Under the pieces are notes generated by a model that saw nothing but the letters and a program-made list of their open reading frames with translations, did not search any database and was not told where the DNA came from. DNA of 64,000 bases from JAEUJM01 sp044221555 (GTDB lineage Bacteria; Actinomycetota; Acidimicrobiia; Acidimicrobiales; DATDAH01): assembly GCA_044221555.1 (NCBI GenBank), contig JBGAOY010000013.1, positions 62,001 through 126,000 on the forward strand, read 5' to 3'. How positions within the stretch are numbered: position 1 is the stretch's first letter; every line of letters starts with the position of its first letter. Positions 9,315 to 17,079 of the stretch are shown here, piece after piece. Position numbers and translations under genes: made by a program.

Positions 9315-9944
9315 GTGACCCCGAGCGCGGACGACGGCGTCCTCATCGCGGCGGCCCAGTCGGGCGACACCGCGGCGCTCGACGCGCTCCTGCGCCGCCA
9401 CTACGACCGCATCCACGCCATCTGCCGGCGGCTGGCCGGCAACGCCGCCGACGCCGACGACGCCACCCAGGAGGCGGTGCTCGCCATCGTCCGGGGCCTG
9501 CCCCGCTTCGACGGCCGCGCCGCGTTCAGCACGTGGTCCTACCGCGTGGCGACCAACGCCTGCCTCGACGAGCTGCGCCGGCGCGGGCGCCGGCCGGTCC
9601 CCACCGAGGCGATCGGCGACGACCGCACCGACCCCGCCGGCTCGCCCCCGGGGGCCGGGCCGTCCGCCGACCCCGGCCCCGCGGTGGACGACGCCGTGGC
9701 CGGTCGCCTCGAGGTCGACGAGGCCCTCGCCACGCTGCCCGTCGAGTTCCGGGCCCCCGTGGTCCTGCGAGACCTCTGCCAACTGGACTACGCCGAGATC
9801 GCCGAGACGCTCGGTATCCCGCCGGGCACGGTGCGGTCCCGGATCGCGAGGGGTCGCGCCGCCCTCGCCGCCCACCTCGCACCGGCCGGTGACGTGGCCG
9901 GGAACCAGGAGGGCCCCGGCGAACGTCAGAGGAGGGAGCCATGA
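9315..9944 (+). CDS. ECF RNA polymerase sigma factor (SigM position)
   Basis: 209-residue extracytoplasmic-function sigma factor. Region 2 is visible as RIHAICRRLAGNAADADDATQEAVLAI...FSTWSYRVATNACLDELRRRGRRP (about 30-95). Region 4 is LPVEFRAPVVLRDLCQLDYAEIAETLGIPPGTVRSRIARGRAAL (about 145-190). A Pro/Asp-rich linker joins them. GTG at 9315 follows the kinase stop by three bases, and the stop overlaps the anti-sigma ATG (ATGA at 9941-9944). Position and partner match SigM of mycobacteria (sigM - rsmA - trxB2), which responds to envelope or oxidative stress; the regulon here is unknown. Confidence 0.92.
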   Translation: MTPSADDGVLIAAAQSGDTAALDALLRRHYDRIHAICRRLAGNAADADDATQEAVLAIVRGLPRFDGRAAFSTWSYRVATNACLDELRRRGRRPVPTEAIGDDRTDPAGSPPGAGPSADPGPAVDDAVAGRLEVDEALATLPVEFRAPVVLRDLCQLDYAEIAETLGIPPGTVRSRIARGRAALAAHLAPAGDVAGNQEGPGERQRREP

Positions 9945-10939
9945 GCGACGTGGACCCGACGCCGGACGACCTGCTCGTCTCCGCCGTGCTGGACGGCGAG
10001 GCCTCCCCTGCGGAGGTCGAGCAGGTCGCGTCCGACCCTCGCCTGGCCGCCCGCCTCGAGCGGCTCCGGGTCGTGGCCCGGGCGGTGGGCGGGCCGGTGC
10101 CCCTCGTCGACCCCCGCGTCCGGGAGGCCCACCTCGCCGCCGCGCTGGCCGAGGCCCGCCGGCTCACCCCGCCGGCGACCGCGAGCGCGCCGGCGCCCGC
10201 TCCCGCTCCCCCACCCCCGCCGCCCCCCGTCGACCTGGCGGCCGCCCGTGCCCGGCGCCGGCCGGTCGGCACCGTGATCCTCTCGGTGGCCGCCGCGCTG
10301 GTGCTGGTCGCCGCGGTGGCCGCCGGCCTCGCCCGGGTGGCCCGTGAGAGCGGCTCGGGCGACGACACGGCCGCCTCGACCGCCGAGGAGTCGAGGGAGG
10401 CGGCGGACTCGGCCGCGACCGACGGTGGCGGCGACGCCGCCCTCCCCGAGGCGCAGGGCGACTCGTCCAGCCTCGGCGAGGGGGGCCAGGCCCCGTCGAC
10501 CACCGCGCCCGGATCGGCGTCCGCCGGGGCGGAGNNNNNNNNNNNNNNNNNNNNNNNNNNNNNNNNNNNNNNNNNNNNNNNNNNNNNNNNNNNNNNNNNN
10601 NNNNNNNNNNNNNNNNNNNNNNNNNNNNNNNNNGGCGAGATCGTCCCCTCCCTCCCCGACCTCGGCACGTTCACCAAGTCCGGCGACCTGGCCGCCGCGG
10701 TCCGGGGTCGGCTGGTGCTCGATCCGCGGCCGGCGCCGGCCGGTGACGACCCCGTCTGCCAGGGCGACTTCCCCGTGCCCACCACCCTGCTCGGCCGGGC
10801 GACGGTCGAGGGCGAGGAGGGCCTCGTGTACGTCGAGGCCGCCCCCGGGTCCGGCCGCCGGCTCTGGTTCGTCGATCCGAGCACCCCGGGCGCCGACGGC
10901 GACGCCTGCCGTCAGGTGGTCCCCGTCCAGCAGCTGTAG
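9941..10939 (+). CDS. Membrane anti-sigma factor, interrupted by assembly gap
   Basis: The probable negative partner of the preceding sigma factor. The N-terminal cytoplasmic part (DDLLVSAVLDGEASPAEVEQVASDPRLAARLERL, 1-50) has the helical, acidic look of an anti-sigma domain. It is followed by a Pro/Ala-rich linker and one membrane helix (about 110-131). A Ser/Thr/Asp-rich extracytoplasmic stretch then runs into the 99 undetermined bases. After the gap a folded-looking extracytoplasmic tail ends at CRQVVPVQQL. The frame is open on both sides, but the gap may not be truly 99 bases, so the length is uncertain. It lacks an obvious zinc-binding HxxxCxxC motif. Confidence 0.7.
   Translation: MSDVDPTPDDLLVSAVLDGEASPAEVEQVASDPRLAARLERLRVVARAVGGPVPLVDPRVREAHLAAALAEARRLTPPATASAPAPAPAPPPPPPPVDLAAARARRRPVGTVILSVAAALVLVAAVAAGLARVARESGSGDDTAASTAEESREAADSAATDGGGDAALPEAQGDSSSLGEGGQAPSTTAPGSASAGAEXXXXXXXXXXXXXXXXXXXXXXXXXXXXXXXXXGEIVPSLPDLGTFTKSGDLAAAVRGRLVLDPRPAPAGDDPVCQGDFPVPTTLLGRATVEGEEGLVYVEAAPGSGRRLWFVDPSTPGADGDACRQVVPVQQL
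10535..10633. other. Assembly gap (99 undetermined bases)
   Basis: A run of 99 N inside the anti-sigma gene. It shows the sequence is a scaffolded draft, probably because a GC-rich low-complexity linker failed to assemble. The true number of bases is unknown. Confidence 0.99.
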
Positions 10940-10944
10940 ACGAA

Positions 10945-10958
10945 TACCCCCGGGGGTA
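10945..10958. promoter_or_regulatory. Palindromic operator 1, CsoR/CstR-like
   Basis: Perfect 14-bp palindrome TACCCCCGGGGGTA immediately after the anti-sigma stop and about 40 bases before the MMPL start. The G/C-run core flanked by TA resembles operators of the CsoR/CstR family of copper- or persulfide-sensing repressors. The assignment is by motif shape only. Confidence 0.5.
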
Positions 10959-10968
10959 CAGGTTGCCG

Positions 10969-10984
10969 ATACCCCTAGGGGTAT
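10969..10984. promoter_or_regulatory. Palindromic operator 2, CsoR/CstR-like
   Basis: Perfect 16-bp palindrome ATACCCCTAGGGGTAT, centred 25 bases downstream of operator 1 and ending 15 bases before the MMPL ATG at 11000. The TACCCC core is shared with operator 1, suggesting one repressor binds both. No CsoR-type regulator gene is present in the window. Confidence 0.55.
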
Positions 10985-10999
10985 CTACGCGCGATCGTC

Positions 11000-12152
11000 A
11001 TGACCGTCCTCGCCGACCGCCGCTCCCCCGTTCCCGAGCCCACCGGGCCTCCCGACGAGGCGGTGGCCGAGGCCTCCGACGGGCACGTGCAGGGCCACGG
11101 CTGGTTCGGCGCGCTGGCGCGCTTCACCGGCCGCCGGCGCCGCACGGTGATGCTCGTGTGGCTCGCGGTGGTCCTACTCGCCGCTCCCCTCGCCGTGACC
11201 TCGTCGGGCGCGCTGTCGGGCGCCGGGTGGGAGGCCCAGGGCTCGACCGCCCAGGAGGTGCGCGACGAGCTCCGCCGGGACTTCCCGCAGCTCGGCGCCG
11301 AGGCCGCGATCGTCATGTACCACCAGGACGCACCGGTCGCCGGGGACCCCGCCGGCGTGCAGGCGGTGGTCGCCCACCTGGACGGCGCCTCCGGCGCCAC
11401 CACCGTCGTCGACCCCCTGGCCCAGCCCGCCGAGTCCGGCCTCGTGTCCCCCGACGGGCGCACCGTGTTGATCCCGGTGGGGCTCGCCGCCGAGGAGGAC
11501 GCCGACCTGCCCGAGTCCGCCGGCGCCCTGATCGACCACGTGGCCGACCTCGACGTGCCTGCGGGGGCCCGGGTCGAGGTCCTGCTGTTCATCGCCTTCG
11601 GCTCGGCCGTCGCCGCCGGCCTGCCCCTGCTCCTGGCCGTGGCCGGCATCGCCGGCGGCGCGGGCGACGTCGACGATCGCGGCGGCCGCGTCCGCCGTGA
11701 GCTTCGCCGCCATCGTGTTCCAGCACGGGATCGGCGCCGGGCTCATCGGCGTCGACCACCAGGGCTTCGTCGACGCATGGGCACCGCTGTTCTTCTTCGC
11801 CCTGCTCTTCGGGCTCTCGATGGACTACCAGCTGTTCCTGCTGGCGGCGATCCCGGAGCGCTACGAGGCCACCGGTGACACCGCGCTGGCGATCCGGGAG
11901 GGCATCGCCCGCACCGGTCGCCCCATCACCAACGCCGCGCTGATCATGATCGTGGTGTTCGTGGCCTTCGGGGTGACGGGCCCCATCCCGCCGACCGAGC
12001 TCGGCGTCACGCTCGCGGTGGCGGTCCTGCTCGACGCCACCGTGGTGCGCTTGATGCTGGTCCCGTCCCTGATGGGCCTGCTCGGCGACCGCAACTGGTG
12101 GCTCCCGAGCTGGCTCGACCGGGTCCTCCCCCGGGTGCGCTTCGAGCACTGA
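11000..12152 (+). pseudogene. MMPL/RND-type membrane transporter, internally deleted and frameshifted
   Basis: Remnant of an MMPL-family exporter, normally about 700 residues with two homologous halves of six helices. Present are helix 1 and the first periplasmic domain (FTGRRRRTVMLVWLAVVLL...GWEAQGSTAQEVRDELRRDFP). A helix pair LLFIAFGSAVAAGLPLLLAVAG and then second-half motifs FQHGIGAGLIGVDHQGFVDAW, LLFGLSMDYQLFLLA and LLDATVVRLMLVPSLM follow. The reading frame changes at about 11660: dropping one G in a GGG run restores AGGAATSTIAAAASAVSFAA. About 300 residues between the halves, and a short piece before LLFIAFGS, are missing. Either a decayed gene or an assembly collapse of repeated halves; the nearby N gap makes the latter possible. 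Confidence 0.75.
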
Positions 12153-12224
12153 TCGGGTGGGGGCGACGCCGCCGCGGTCTCGGCGGCGCCGCTCCCGCCG
12201 TTCCCCCGGCGGGGCCCGGGTGGG

Positions 12225-12230
12225 TAGGGT
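12225..12230 (+). promoter_or_regulatory. Putative -10 element, leaderless start
   Basis: TAGGGT with an eight-base spacer (TGGCCGCC) to the ATG at 12239. No Shine-Dalgarno sequence lies in the spacer. Confidence 0.45.
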
Positions 12231-12238
12231 TGGCCGCC

Positions 12239-12598
12239 ATGACCGAGCCCCTCGGCCCTGCGGCCCGACCCACCGGCACCCCCGGGCCCGGTGCCGCCCC
12301 GGCGGCCGAGGACTGGCCGGCCAAGGCCACCGACCAGATCGTCAACCTGGTCGACCAGGTCCGGGAGAAGACCACCGGGCCGGCCATCCGGTTCGCCCGG
12401 GCGGTCGTGTTCGGCTTCCTGGCCACGATGCTCGGCACCGCCGCCCTGATCCTGTTCATCGTGGGCCTGGTCCGGTTCATCGACGTCTACGCGCCGGGCG
12501 GCGTTTGGGTGGCCCACGGCATCGTGGGCCTGCTCTTCGTCGGCGTCGGTGCGTGGCTGTGGTCCAAGCGCTACGGGCCCGCCGACGCCTCGGAATAG
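12239..12598 (+). CDS. Small membrane protein with two helices (holin-like, unknown function)
   Basis: 119-residue protein. A Pro/Ala-rich N-terminus (1-30) and an amphipathic segment DQIVNLVDQVREKTTGPAIRFARAV precede two hydrophobic helices (about 55-80 and 88-108) separated by a short loop IDVYAPGG; the tail is short and polar. The layout resembles actinobacterial 'phage holin superfamily' or phosphatase-like small membrane proteins, but no specific function can be given. It lies directly upstream of trxB, 28 bases away, and could share its transcript. Confidence 0.72.
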   Translation: MTEPLGPAARPTGTPGPGAAPAAEDWPAKATDQIVNLVDQVREKTTGPAIRFARAVVFGFLATMLGTAALILFIVGLVRFIDVYAPGGVWVAHGIVGLLFVGVGAWLWSKRYGPADASE

Positions 12599-12626
12599 CC
12601 CACCCCCACCTGAGGTTTCGCCTGCC

Positions 12627-13601
12627 ATGAGCAGTCCCGACGTGCGCAACGTGATCATCATCGGCTCGGGCCCCGCCGGCCTCACCGCGGCCATCTACAC
12701 CGCCCGGGCCAACCTCGCCCCCCTCGTCATCGAGGGTGAGCCGAGCTCGACGAGCGACCAGCCCGGTGGCCAGCTCATGTTGACCACCGAGGTGGAGAAC
12801 TTCCCCGGCTTCCCCGAGGGGATCATGGGCCCCGACCTCATGGCCCGCTTCCGGGAGCAGGCCGTCCGGTTCGGCGCCGACCTGCTCACCGAGAAGGTGT
12901 CCAAGGTCGACCTCTCCGCCCGTCCCTTCGGCGTCTGGGTCGGGGACCCGGATGCCGACGAGCCCACCTACCGGGCCGAGGCGGTCATCGTGTCCACCGG
13001 CGCGAAGGCGCTGATGCTGGGCCTGCCCGCCGAGGAGCGCCTGCTCGGCCACGGCCTGTCCACCTGCGCCACCTGCGACGGCTTCTTCTTCCGCGAGCAC
13101 AACATCGCCGTGGTCGGCGGCGGCGACTCCGCCCTCGAGGAGGCGCTGTTCCTGACCAAGTTCGCCACCAAGGTGACCCTGATCCACCGTCGGGACGAGC
13201 TGCGGGCGTCGAAGATCATGCAGGAGCGGGCCCAGGCCAACCCCAAGATCGAGTTCCTCTGGAACCACGTCGTCGACGACATCGTCGGCGAGCACGCGGT
13301 GGAGAAGCTGAAGGTCCGCAACGTGCTCACCGACGAGGTGTCCGACCTCGACGTGACCGGCGTGTTCGTGGCCATCGGCCACCAGCCGAACACCGACCTG
13401 TTCAAGGGCCAGCTCGACATGGAGGACAGCGGCTACCTGGTCACCGGGCCGGGCACCGCCACCAACGTCGACGGGGTGTTCGCGTGCGGCGACGTCCAGG
13501 ACCACACCTACCGCCAGGCCATCACCGCGGCCGGCTCGGGCTGCCAGGCCGCCATCGACGCCGAGCGCTGGCTCGAGGCCATGGCCCACGCCGCCGGCTG
13601 A
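12627..13601 (+). CDS. trxB: Thioredoxin reductase
   Basis: NADPH-dependent flavoenzyme, 324 residues, that reduces thioredoxin. FAD motif GSGPAG (13-18), GGQL (48-51), redox-active CATC (C147, C150), NADPH motif GGGDSALEEA (about 165-174) and the C-terminal FAD motif VFACGDVQD are all intact. ATG at 12627 follows a TGAGG about 11 bases upstream; an in-frame upstream extension is proline-rich and not conserved-looking. Its partner trxA lies 0.9 kb downstream, separated by two small membrane-associated genes; in mycobacteria trxB2 and trxC are adjacent. Confidence 0.96.
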   Translation: MSSPDVRNVIIIGSGPAGLTAAIYTARANLAPLVIEGEPSSTSDQPGGQLMLTTEVENFPGFPEGIMGPDLMARFREQAVRFGADLLTEKVSKVDLSARPFGVWVGDPDADEPTYRAEAVIVSTGAKALMLGLPAEERLLGHGLSTCATCDGFFFREHNIAVVGGGDSALEEALFLTKFATKVTLIHRRDELRASKIMQERAQANPKIEFLWNHVVDDIVGEHAVEKLKVRNVLTDEVSDLDVTGVFVAIGHQPNTDLFKGQLDMEDSGYLVTGPGTATNVDGVFACGDVQDHTYRQAITAAGSGCQAAIDAERWLEAMAHAAG

Positions 13602-13726
13602 GCCCACCCGCCCCCGCGGCCGCCACCGGCCGGACCATCCCCGAGTCCGCCAGGGCCCGCCGCTAGGGTCGATCCCGTCCGCGTACGCGCCCGAGCACGG
13701 GGATCCCTGACCCGCCGGAGTCGACC

Positions 13727-13882
13727 ATGAAGAAGCTGCTACCGGGGATCGTGGTGGGCGTCGGCCTCTTCCTGCTCGTCACCCACCCCTCGGAGTCGGC
13801 CGACTGGGTCAGCTCGGCGCTCGGCGTCGTGTCCGACATCTGGGACGGGGTGATCGAGTTCCTGAAGGAGCTCCTGAACTGA
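13727..13882 (+). CDS. Small single-helix membrane protein (51 residues)
   Basis: Short gene starting MKKLLPGIVVGVGLFLLVTH: a basic N-terminus and one hydrophobic helix (4-18) followed by an amphipathic, acidic C-terminus ending FLKELLN. ATG at 13727 has a CCGGAG about 7 bases upstream. A TAGGGT at 13664 could be the -10 of its promoter. The stop is two bases before the GTG of the PH-domain gene, so they probably form an operon. Function unknown; it may be a small partner of the PH-domain membrane protein. Confidence 0.7.
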   Translation: MKKLLPGIVVGVGLFLLVTHPSESADWVSSALGVVSDIWDGVIEFLKELLN

Positions 13883-13884
13883 GC

Positions 13885-14445
13885 GTGGGCGCCGCCGCCT
13901 CGGACGCGTTCCTCCTCGAGGGCGAGACGGTCGTCTACGAGACCCGGCGCCACTGGGCCGTCCTGATCCGCCCCGCCGCCTGGGCCGGCGGCAGCCTGCT
14001 GGTGCTGTCGATCTTCTTCGGCATGACCGGCTCGACCGAGGTCACCGGCCTGTTCGGGCTCGGGGTGATGTACCTGTGGCTGCGGCTCGGCTGGAAGCTG
14101 GCCGACTGGCGCTTCGACACGCTGTACGTGACCGACTGGCGGGTGTTCGAGGTCTCCGGCCTGGTCACCCGGCGCCTGGCCGCGATGCCCCTGCGCAAGA
14201 TCACCGACCTGACCTACGAGACCTCCCCCCTCGGACGGGTGCTCGGCTACGGCCGCTTCGTCATCGAGACCGCCGGCCAGGACCAGGCGCTCTCGTCGCT
14301 CGACCACGTGCCCGACCCGCACCGCATGTACACCGAGCTCTCCCACCTCACCCTGCACGGCCCCGGCCGTCCGCCCCCCGCCCCGGCGACCGGCGGCGCC
14401 GACCCTGGCGACCGTGGCGACCGCACGGTCGAGGAGCGTCGCTGA
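13885..14445 (+). CDS. Bacterial PH-domain (bPH2/DUF304-like) membrane protein
   Basis: 186 residues. Begins with a short soluble region (FLLEGETVVYETRRHWAVLIRPA), then two membrane helices (about 30-48 and 55-72), then a PH-like beta domain TLYVTDWRVFEVSGLVTRRLAAMPLRKITDLTYETSPLGRVLGYGRFVIETAGQDQALSSLDHVPDP, which is the family signature (R-x-x-x-x-G-x-x-x-x-x-x-x-x-P-L-x-K-I-x-D). The C-terminus is Pro/Ala-rich. GTG at 13885 lies two bases after the upstream small gene. Probably membrane-peripheral with an unknown structural role. Confidence 0.85.
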   Translation: MGAAASDAFLLEGETVVYETRRHWAVLIRPAAWAGGSLLVLSIFFGMTGSTEVTGLFGLGVMYLWLRLGWKLADWRFDTLYVTDWRVFEVSGLVTRRLAAMPLRKITDLTYETSPLGRVLGYGRFVIETAGQDQALSSLDHVPDPHRMYTELSHLTLHGPGRPPPAPATGGADPGDRGDRTVEERR

Positions 14446-14537
14446 GCGGCGTGGGAATGCCGCCGGCGCCCGCCGGGTTGGGGGTACGCGAAGATCAGGG
14501 TGGGAACGACCCACCCGACACCGCAGAAAGGCTCGTC

Positions 14538-14864
14538 ATGGCCGCAGGCATCTCCACCCTCTCCGACGCCACCTTCAACGAGGAGATCGGCAGCGCCGAC
14601 GGCCCGGTCCTCGTCGACTTCTGGGCCGAGTGGTGCGGGCCGTGCAAGATGATCGCCCCGATCCTCGAGGAGATCGCCTCCGAGCACGGCGACAAGCTCG
14701 CCATCGCCAAGCTGAACGTGGACGACAGCCCGGGCGCCGCCCGCAACTACCAGGTCATGAGCATCCCGACCCTCATCGTCTTCAAGGACGGCGAGCCGGT
14801 GAAGCGCCTGGTCGGCGCCAAGGGCAAGGGCCAGCTCCTCGAGGAGCTCTCGGAGTTCATCTGA
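14538..14864 (+). CDS. trxA: Thioredoxin
   Basis: 108-residue thioredoxin with active site WCGPC (C33, C36), the preceding VLVDFWAEWC strand, and cis-proline loop SIPTLIVFKDG. It reduces protein disulfides using electrons from TrxB. ATG at 14538 is preceded by GAAAGG about 9 bases upstream. It is followed by two strong inverted repeats that probably end this transcription unit. Confidence 0.97.
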   Translation: MAAGISTLSDATFNEEIGSADGPVLVDFWAEWCGPCKMIAPILEEIASEHGDKLAIAKLNVDDSPGAARNYQVMSIPTLIVFKDGEPVKRLVGAKGKGQLLEELSEFI

Positions 14865-14879
14865 TCCGTCCCCGCTGAG

Positions 14880-14902
14880 CGGCGGGCGGCTCCCCGCCCG
14901 CC
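14880..14902. terminator. GC-rich hairpin after trxA
   Basis: Inverted repeat GGCGGGCGG / CCGCCCGCC with a CTCC-type loop, 16 bases after the trxA stop. There is no T-run after it, so it would be an atypical intrinsic terminator of the kind common in high-GC actinobacteria. Confidence 0.55.
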
Positions 14903-14927
14903 ACCCCCCGGCGACCGAGATCCACCC

Positions 14928-14953
14928 GAGTCCCCCCGCCCGCGGGGGGACTC
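14928..14953. terminator. Perfect 12-bp inverted repeat upstream of cwlM
   Basis: GAGTCCCCCCGC and its exact complement GCGGGGGGACTC, separated by two C bases, lie 14 bases before the putative -10 of the cwlM-like gene. It could be a second terminator arm or an operator at that promoter. Confidence 0.5.
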
Positions 14954-14966
14954 GTCGCGCCGCCGG

Positions 14967-14972
14967 TAACCT
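14967..14972 (+). promoter_or_regulatory. Putative -10 element for cwlM, leaderless
   Basis: TAACCT with a seven-base spacer (CCGGCCG) to the GTG at 14980. The spacing fits transcription starting at or next to the first base of the start codon. Confidence 0.55.
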
Positions 14973-14979
14973 CCGGCCG

Positions 14980-15978
14980 GTGATCCAGGGTCTCCCGTTC
15001 GGTCCCGGCGCGACCGGGGAACCGGTGCGCGACCTCCAGGGTCGGCTCGTCGCGCTGGGCGTCGACTGCGGCGAGGACGGGCCCGGGACGTACGGCCCCG
15101 GTACCGAGGGCGCGGTGTCGCGCTTCCAGGCGCAGCGGGGCCTGCACGTCGACGGTGTCTGCGGCCAGCAGACCTGGTCGGCGCTCGTCGAGGCGGGCTA
15201 CCGGCTCGGCGACCGCCTCCTCTACCACCGCACGCCCCTGCTGCGGGGCGACGACGTCCACGAGCTCCAGCAGCGGCTGGGGGCGCTCGGCTTCGACGCC
15301 GGTCGGGTCGACGGCTTCTTCGGCGCCAACAGCGCCAAGGCCCTCAAGGACTTCCAGCAGAACGTCGGGCTGACCAGCGACGGGATCTGCGGCCCGGACA
15401 CCCTGGCGGCGCTCGAACGGCTGGCCGGCGCCGGCTCGGCGGGCGCGGCGTCGGCGGCGCCGACCGAGGCCGAGGTGCGCGAGCGCGAGCGCCTGCGACG
15501 GGCCCAGCGGGGCCTGGCGGGCCAGCGGGTGGTGGTCGCCGAGTTCGGCGGGCTCGACGCCCTCGCCGCCGCCCTCGCCCGAGCGCTGCAGGACGCGGGC
15601 GCGGTCGTCGTGGCCCTCCACCACCCCGACGGCTCGGTGCTGGCCGCCGATGCCAACGCCTTCGAGGCCGAGGCCTACCTCGGCCTGTCGCTGCGGCCCG
15701 GCCCGCCGTGCACGATCGCGTTCTACCGCTCCCCCGGCTTCGAGTCGGTCGGCGGGCGCCGGCTGGCCGAGCGGGCCGCCCACGAGCTCGACGCCACCTT
15801 CGGCGGCGACACCTGCGCGGTGAGCGGGATGCGGCTGCCCGTACTGCGCGAGACCGTCATGCCGGCCGTGCAGGTGGAGCTGGGCGAGGCCCGTCTGGCC
15901 GTGGAGGGTGCCGCCGACCTGGTGGCCGCCCTCGTACGGGCCGTGGTCGGTTGGGTCGCCGCCCCGCTCGACGTTTAG
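14980..15978 (+). CDS. cwlM: CwlM-like protein: two peptidoglycan-binding domains plus degenerate amidase domain
   Basis: 332 residues. Two PG_binding_1 repeats are visible (about 9-68, GPGTYGPGTEGAVSRFQAQRGLHVDGVCGQQTW, and about 88-145, GFFGANSAKALKDFQQNVGLTSDGICGPDTL). They are followed by a C-terminal domain (about 180-330) with the N-acetylmuramoyl-alanine amidase (AmiC/Amidase_3) layout. The expected zinc-ligand histidine of the GHGG motif is replaced (VVVAEFGG), and the S-I-H-A-N motif reads LSLRPG, so it is probably not a hydrolase. In Mycobacterium, CwlM in this genomic position acts in the cytoplasm as a phospho-regulated activator of MurA; that role is inferred here from synteny. 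There is no signal peptide, which agrees. Confidence 0.85.
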   Translation: MIQGLPFGPGATGEPVRDLQGRLVALGVDCGEDGPGTYGPGTEGAVSRFQAQRGLHVDGVCGQQTWSALVEAGYRLGDRLLYHRTPLLRGDDVHELQQRLGALGFDAGRVDGFFGANSAKALKDFQQNVGLTSDGICGPDTLAALERLAGAGSAGAASAAPTEAEVRERERLRRAQRGLAGQRVVVAEFGGLDALAAALARALQDAGAVVVALHHPDGSVLAADANAFEAEAYLGLSLRPGPPCTIAFYRSPGFESVGGRRLAERAAHELDATFGGDTCAVSGMRLPVLRETVMPAVQVELGEARLAVEGAADLVAALVRAVVGWVAAPLDV

Positions 15979-16089
15979 GGATGGACAGCGCTGTACAGGG
16001 CCAACCCTCCGGTGGAGGCTGTGCACGGCGGAAAACTGGCGCTGACCTGGGTAAACACTCGTTGCTGGTGCAACTGCCCGGAGGTTGAC

Positions 16090-16116
16090 CACAGGGTTTG
16101 CCACAGGTGTGGAAAA
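16090..16116. promoter_or_regulatory. Cluster of DnaA-box-like sequences between cwlM and parB
   Basis: Contains CCACAGGG, GCCACAGG and GTGTGGAAAA in close succession. TGTGGAAAA is one mismatch from the complement of the consensus DnaA box TTATCCACA. It may be chance in a TCCACA-rich region, or a DnaA-binding element near the parABS locus. Confidence 0.3.
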
Positions 16117-16149
16117 CCCTCACGCGCGGGCGCGGGGTCGAGGGGATAA

Positions 16150-16170
16150 CCCTCGATCATTGGTCGAGGG
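16150..16170. terminator. Hairpin between convergent cwlM and parB
   Basis: CCCTCGA / TCGAGGG with a seven-base loop TCATTGG, directly next to the parB stop and between two convergent genes. Probably a bidirectional terminator; there is no T-run. Confidence 0.5.
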
Positions 16171-16171
16171 C

Positions 16172-17065
16172 TCAGTCCTCGGGATCGCCCGGGCGGCCCT
16201 GGACCATGGCCCGGTAGATCCGCTCGAGGTCCTCCAGCGTGGCGAAGTCGATCACGACGCGGCCCTTGCGCGTCCCCATGCTCACCGACACCCGGGTGTC
16301 GAGGTGGTTGGCCAGGAGCTCCTCGAGCTCGAGCAGGCCGGCCGGGCGCAGTGCCGTGGGCGCCGGCGTCGACTCGTCGTCGTCCTGGTCGGCCTCGCGG
16401 CGGCGGACCGCGTCCTCGACCTCGCGCACCGACAGCCCCTGGGCCACGGCCCGCTTGGCCAGGCCCTCCTGGAACGCCCGATCCGGGGTGCCGAGCAGGG
16501 CCCGGGCGTGGCCGGCGGTCAGCTGGTCCTCCGCCACGAGCTTCTGGATGCTCGGCGGCAGCTGGAACAGGCGCAGGGTGTTGGCCACCGCCGAGCGGCT
16601 CTTGCCCACCCGCTCGGCCAGCCGCTCCTGGGTCAGGTCGAAGTCCTCGATGAGCTGCTGGTACGCCGCGGCCTCCTCCAGCGGGTTCAGGTCCTGGCGG
16701 TGCAGGTTCTCCACCACCGCCTGCTCGAGCGAGTCCAGGTCGTCGACCTCGCGCACGATGGCGGGCACCGACGGCAGGCCGGCCCGCTTGGCCGCCCGCC
16801 AGCGCCGCTCCCCTGCGATGAGCTCGTACCGTCCGGGCTCCGCGGCCGGCCTCACCAGGATCGGCTGCAGCACGCCCAGCTCGCGGACCGAGGCGGTCAA
16901 CGAGGCCAACGTCTCCTCGTCGAAGTGATCACGAGGCTGGTACCGGTTGGGCTCGATGTCGCTCGTGGGGATCTCCAGCAGCGTGGTCCCGCCACCCGAC
17001 ACGGGCACCTCGGTGGGGATGAGTGCTCCCAGCCCCCGCCCGAGCCCTCCCTTGCGCGTCGCCAT
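16172..17065 (-). CDS. parB: Chromosome partitioning protein ParB
   Basis: 297-residue CTP-dependent DNA clamp that loads at parS and spreads. The N-terminus RKGGLGRGLGALIP is the ParA-interacting motif. The ParB/Srx CTPase domain carries ELIAGERRWRAAKRAGL (the GERRxR motif) and ENLHRQDLNPLEEA. The HTH (LAERVGKSRSAVANTLRLFQLP) and C-terminal dimer domain follow. ATG at 17065 has AGGAG eight bases upstream. It is downstream of parA in the same operon, and the cognate parS sites lie upstream of parA. Confidence 0.97.
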   Translation of the reverse strand: MATRKGGLGRGLGALIPTEVPVSGGGTTLLEIPTSDIEPNRYQPRDHFDEETLASLTASVRELGVLQPILVRPAAEPGRYELIAGERRWRAAKRAGLPSVPAIVREVDDLDSLEQAVVENLHRQDLNPLEEAAAYQQLIEDFDLTQERLAERVGKSRSAVANTLRLFQLPPSIQKLVAEDQLTAGHARALLGTPDRAFQEGLAKRAVAQGLSVREVEDAVRRREADQDDDESTPAPTALRPAGLLELEELLANHLDTRVSVSMGTRKGRVVIDFATLEDLERIYRAMVQGRPGDPED

Positions 17066-17079
17066 GATCGCTCCTGTGC

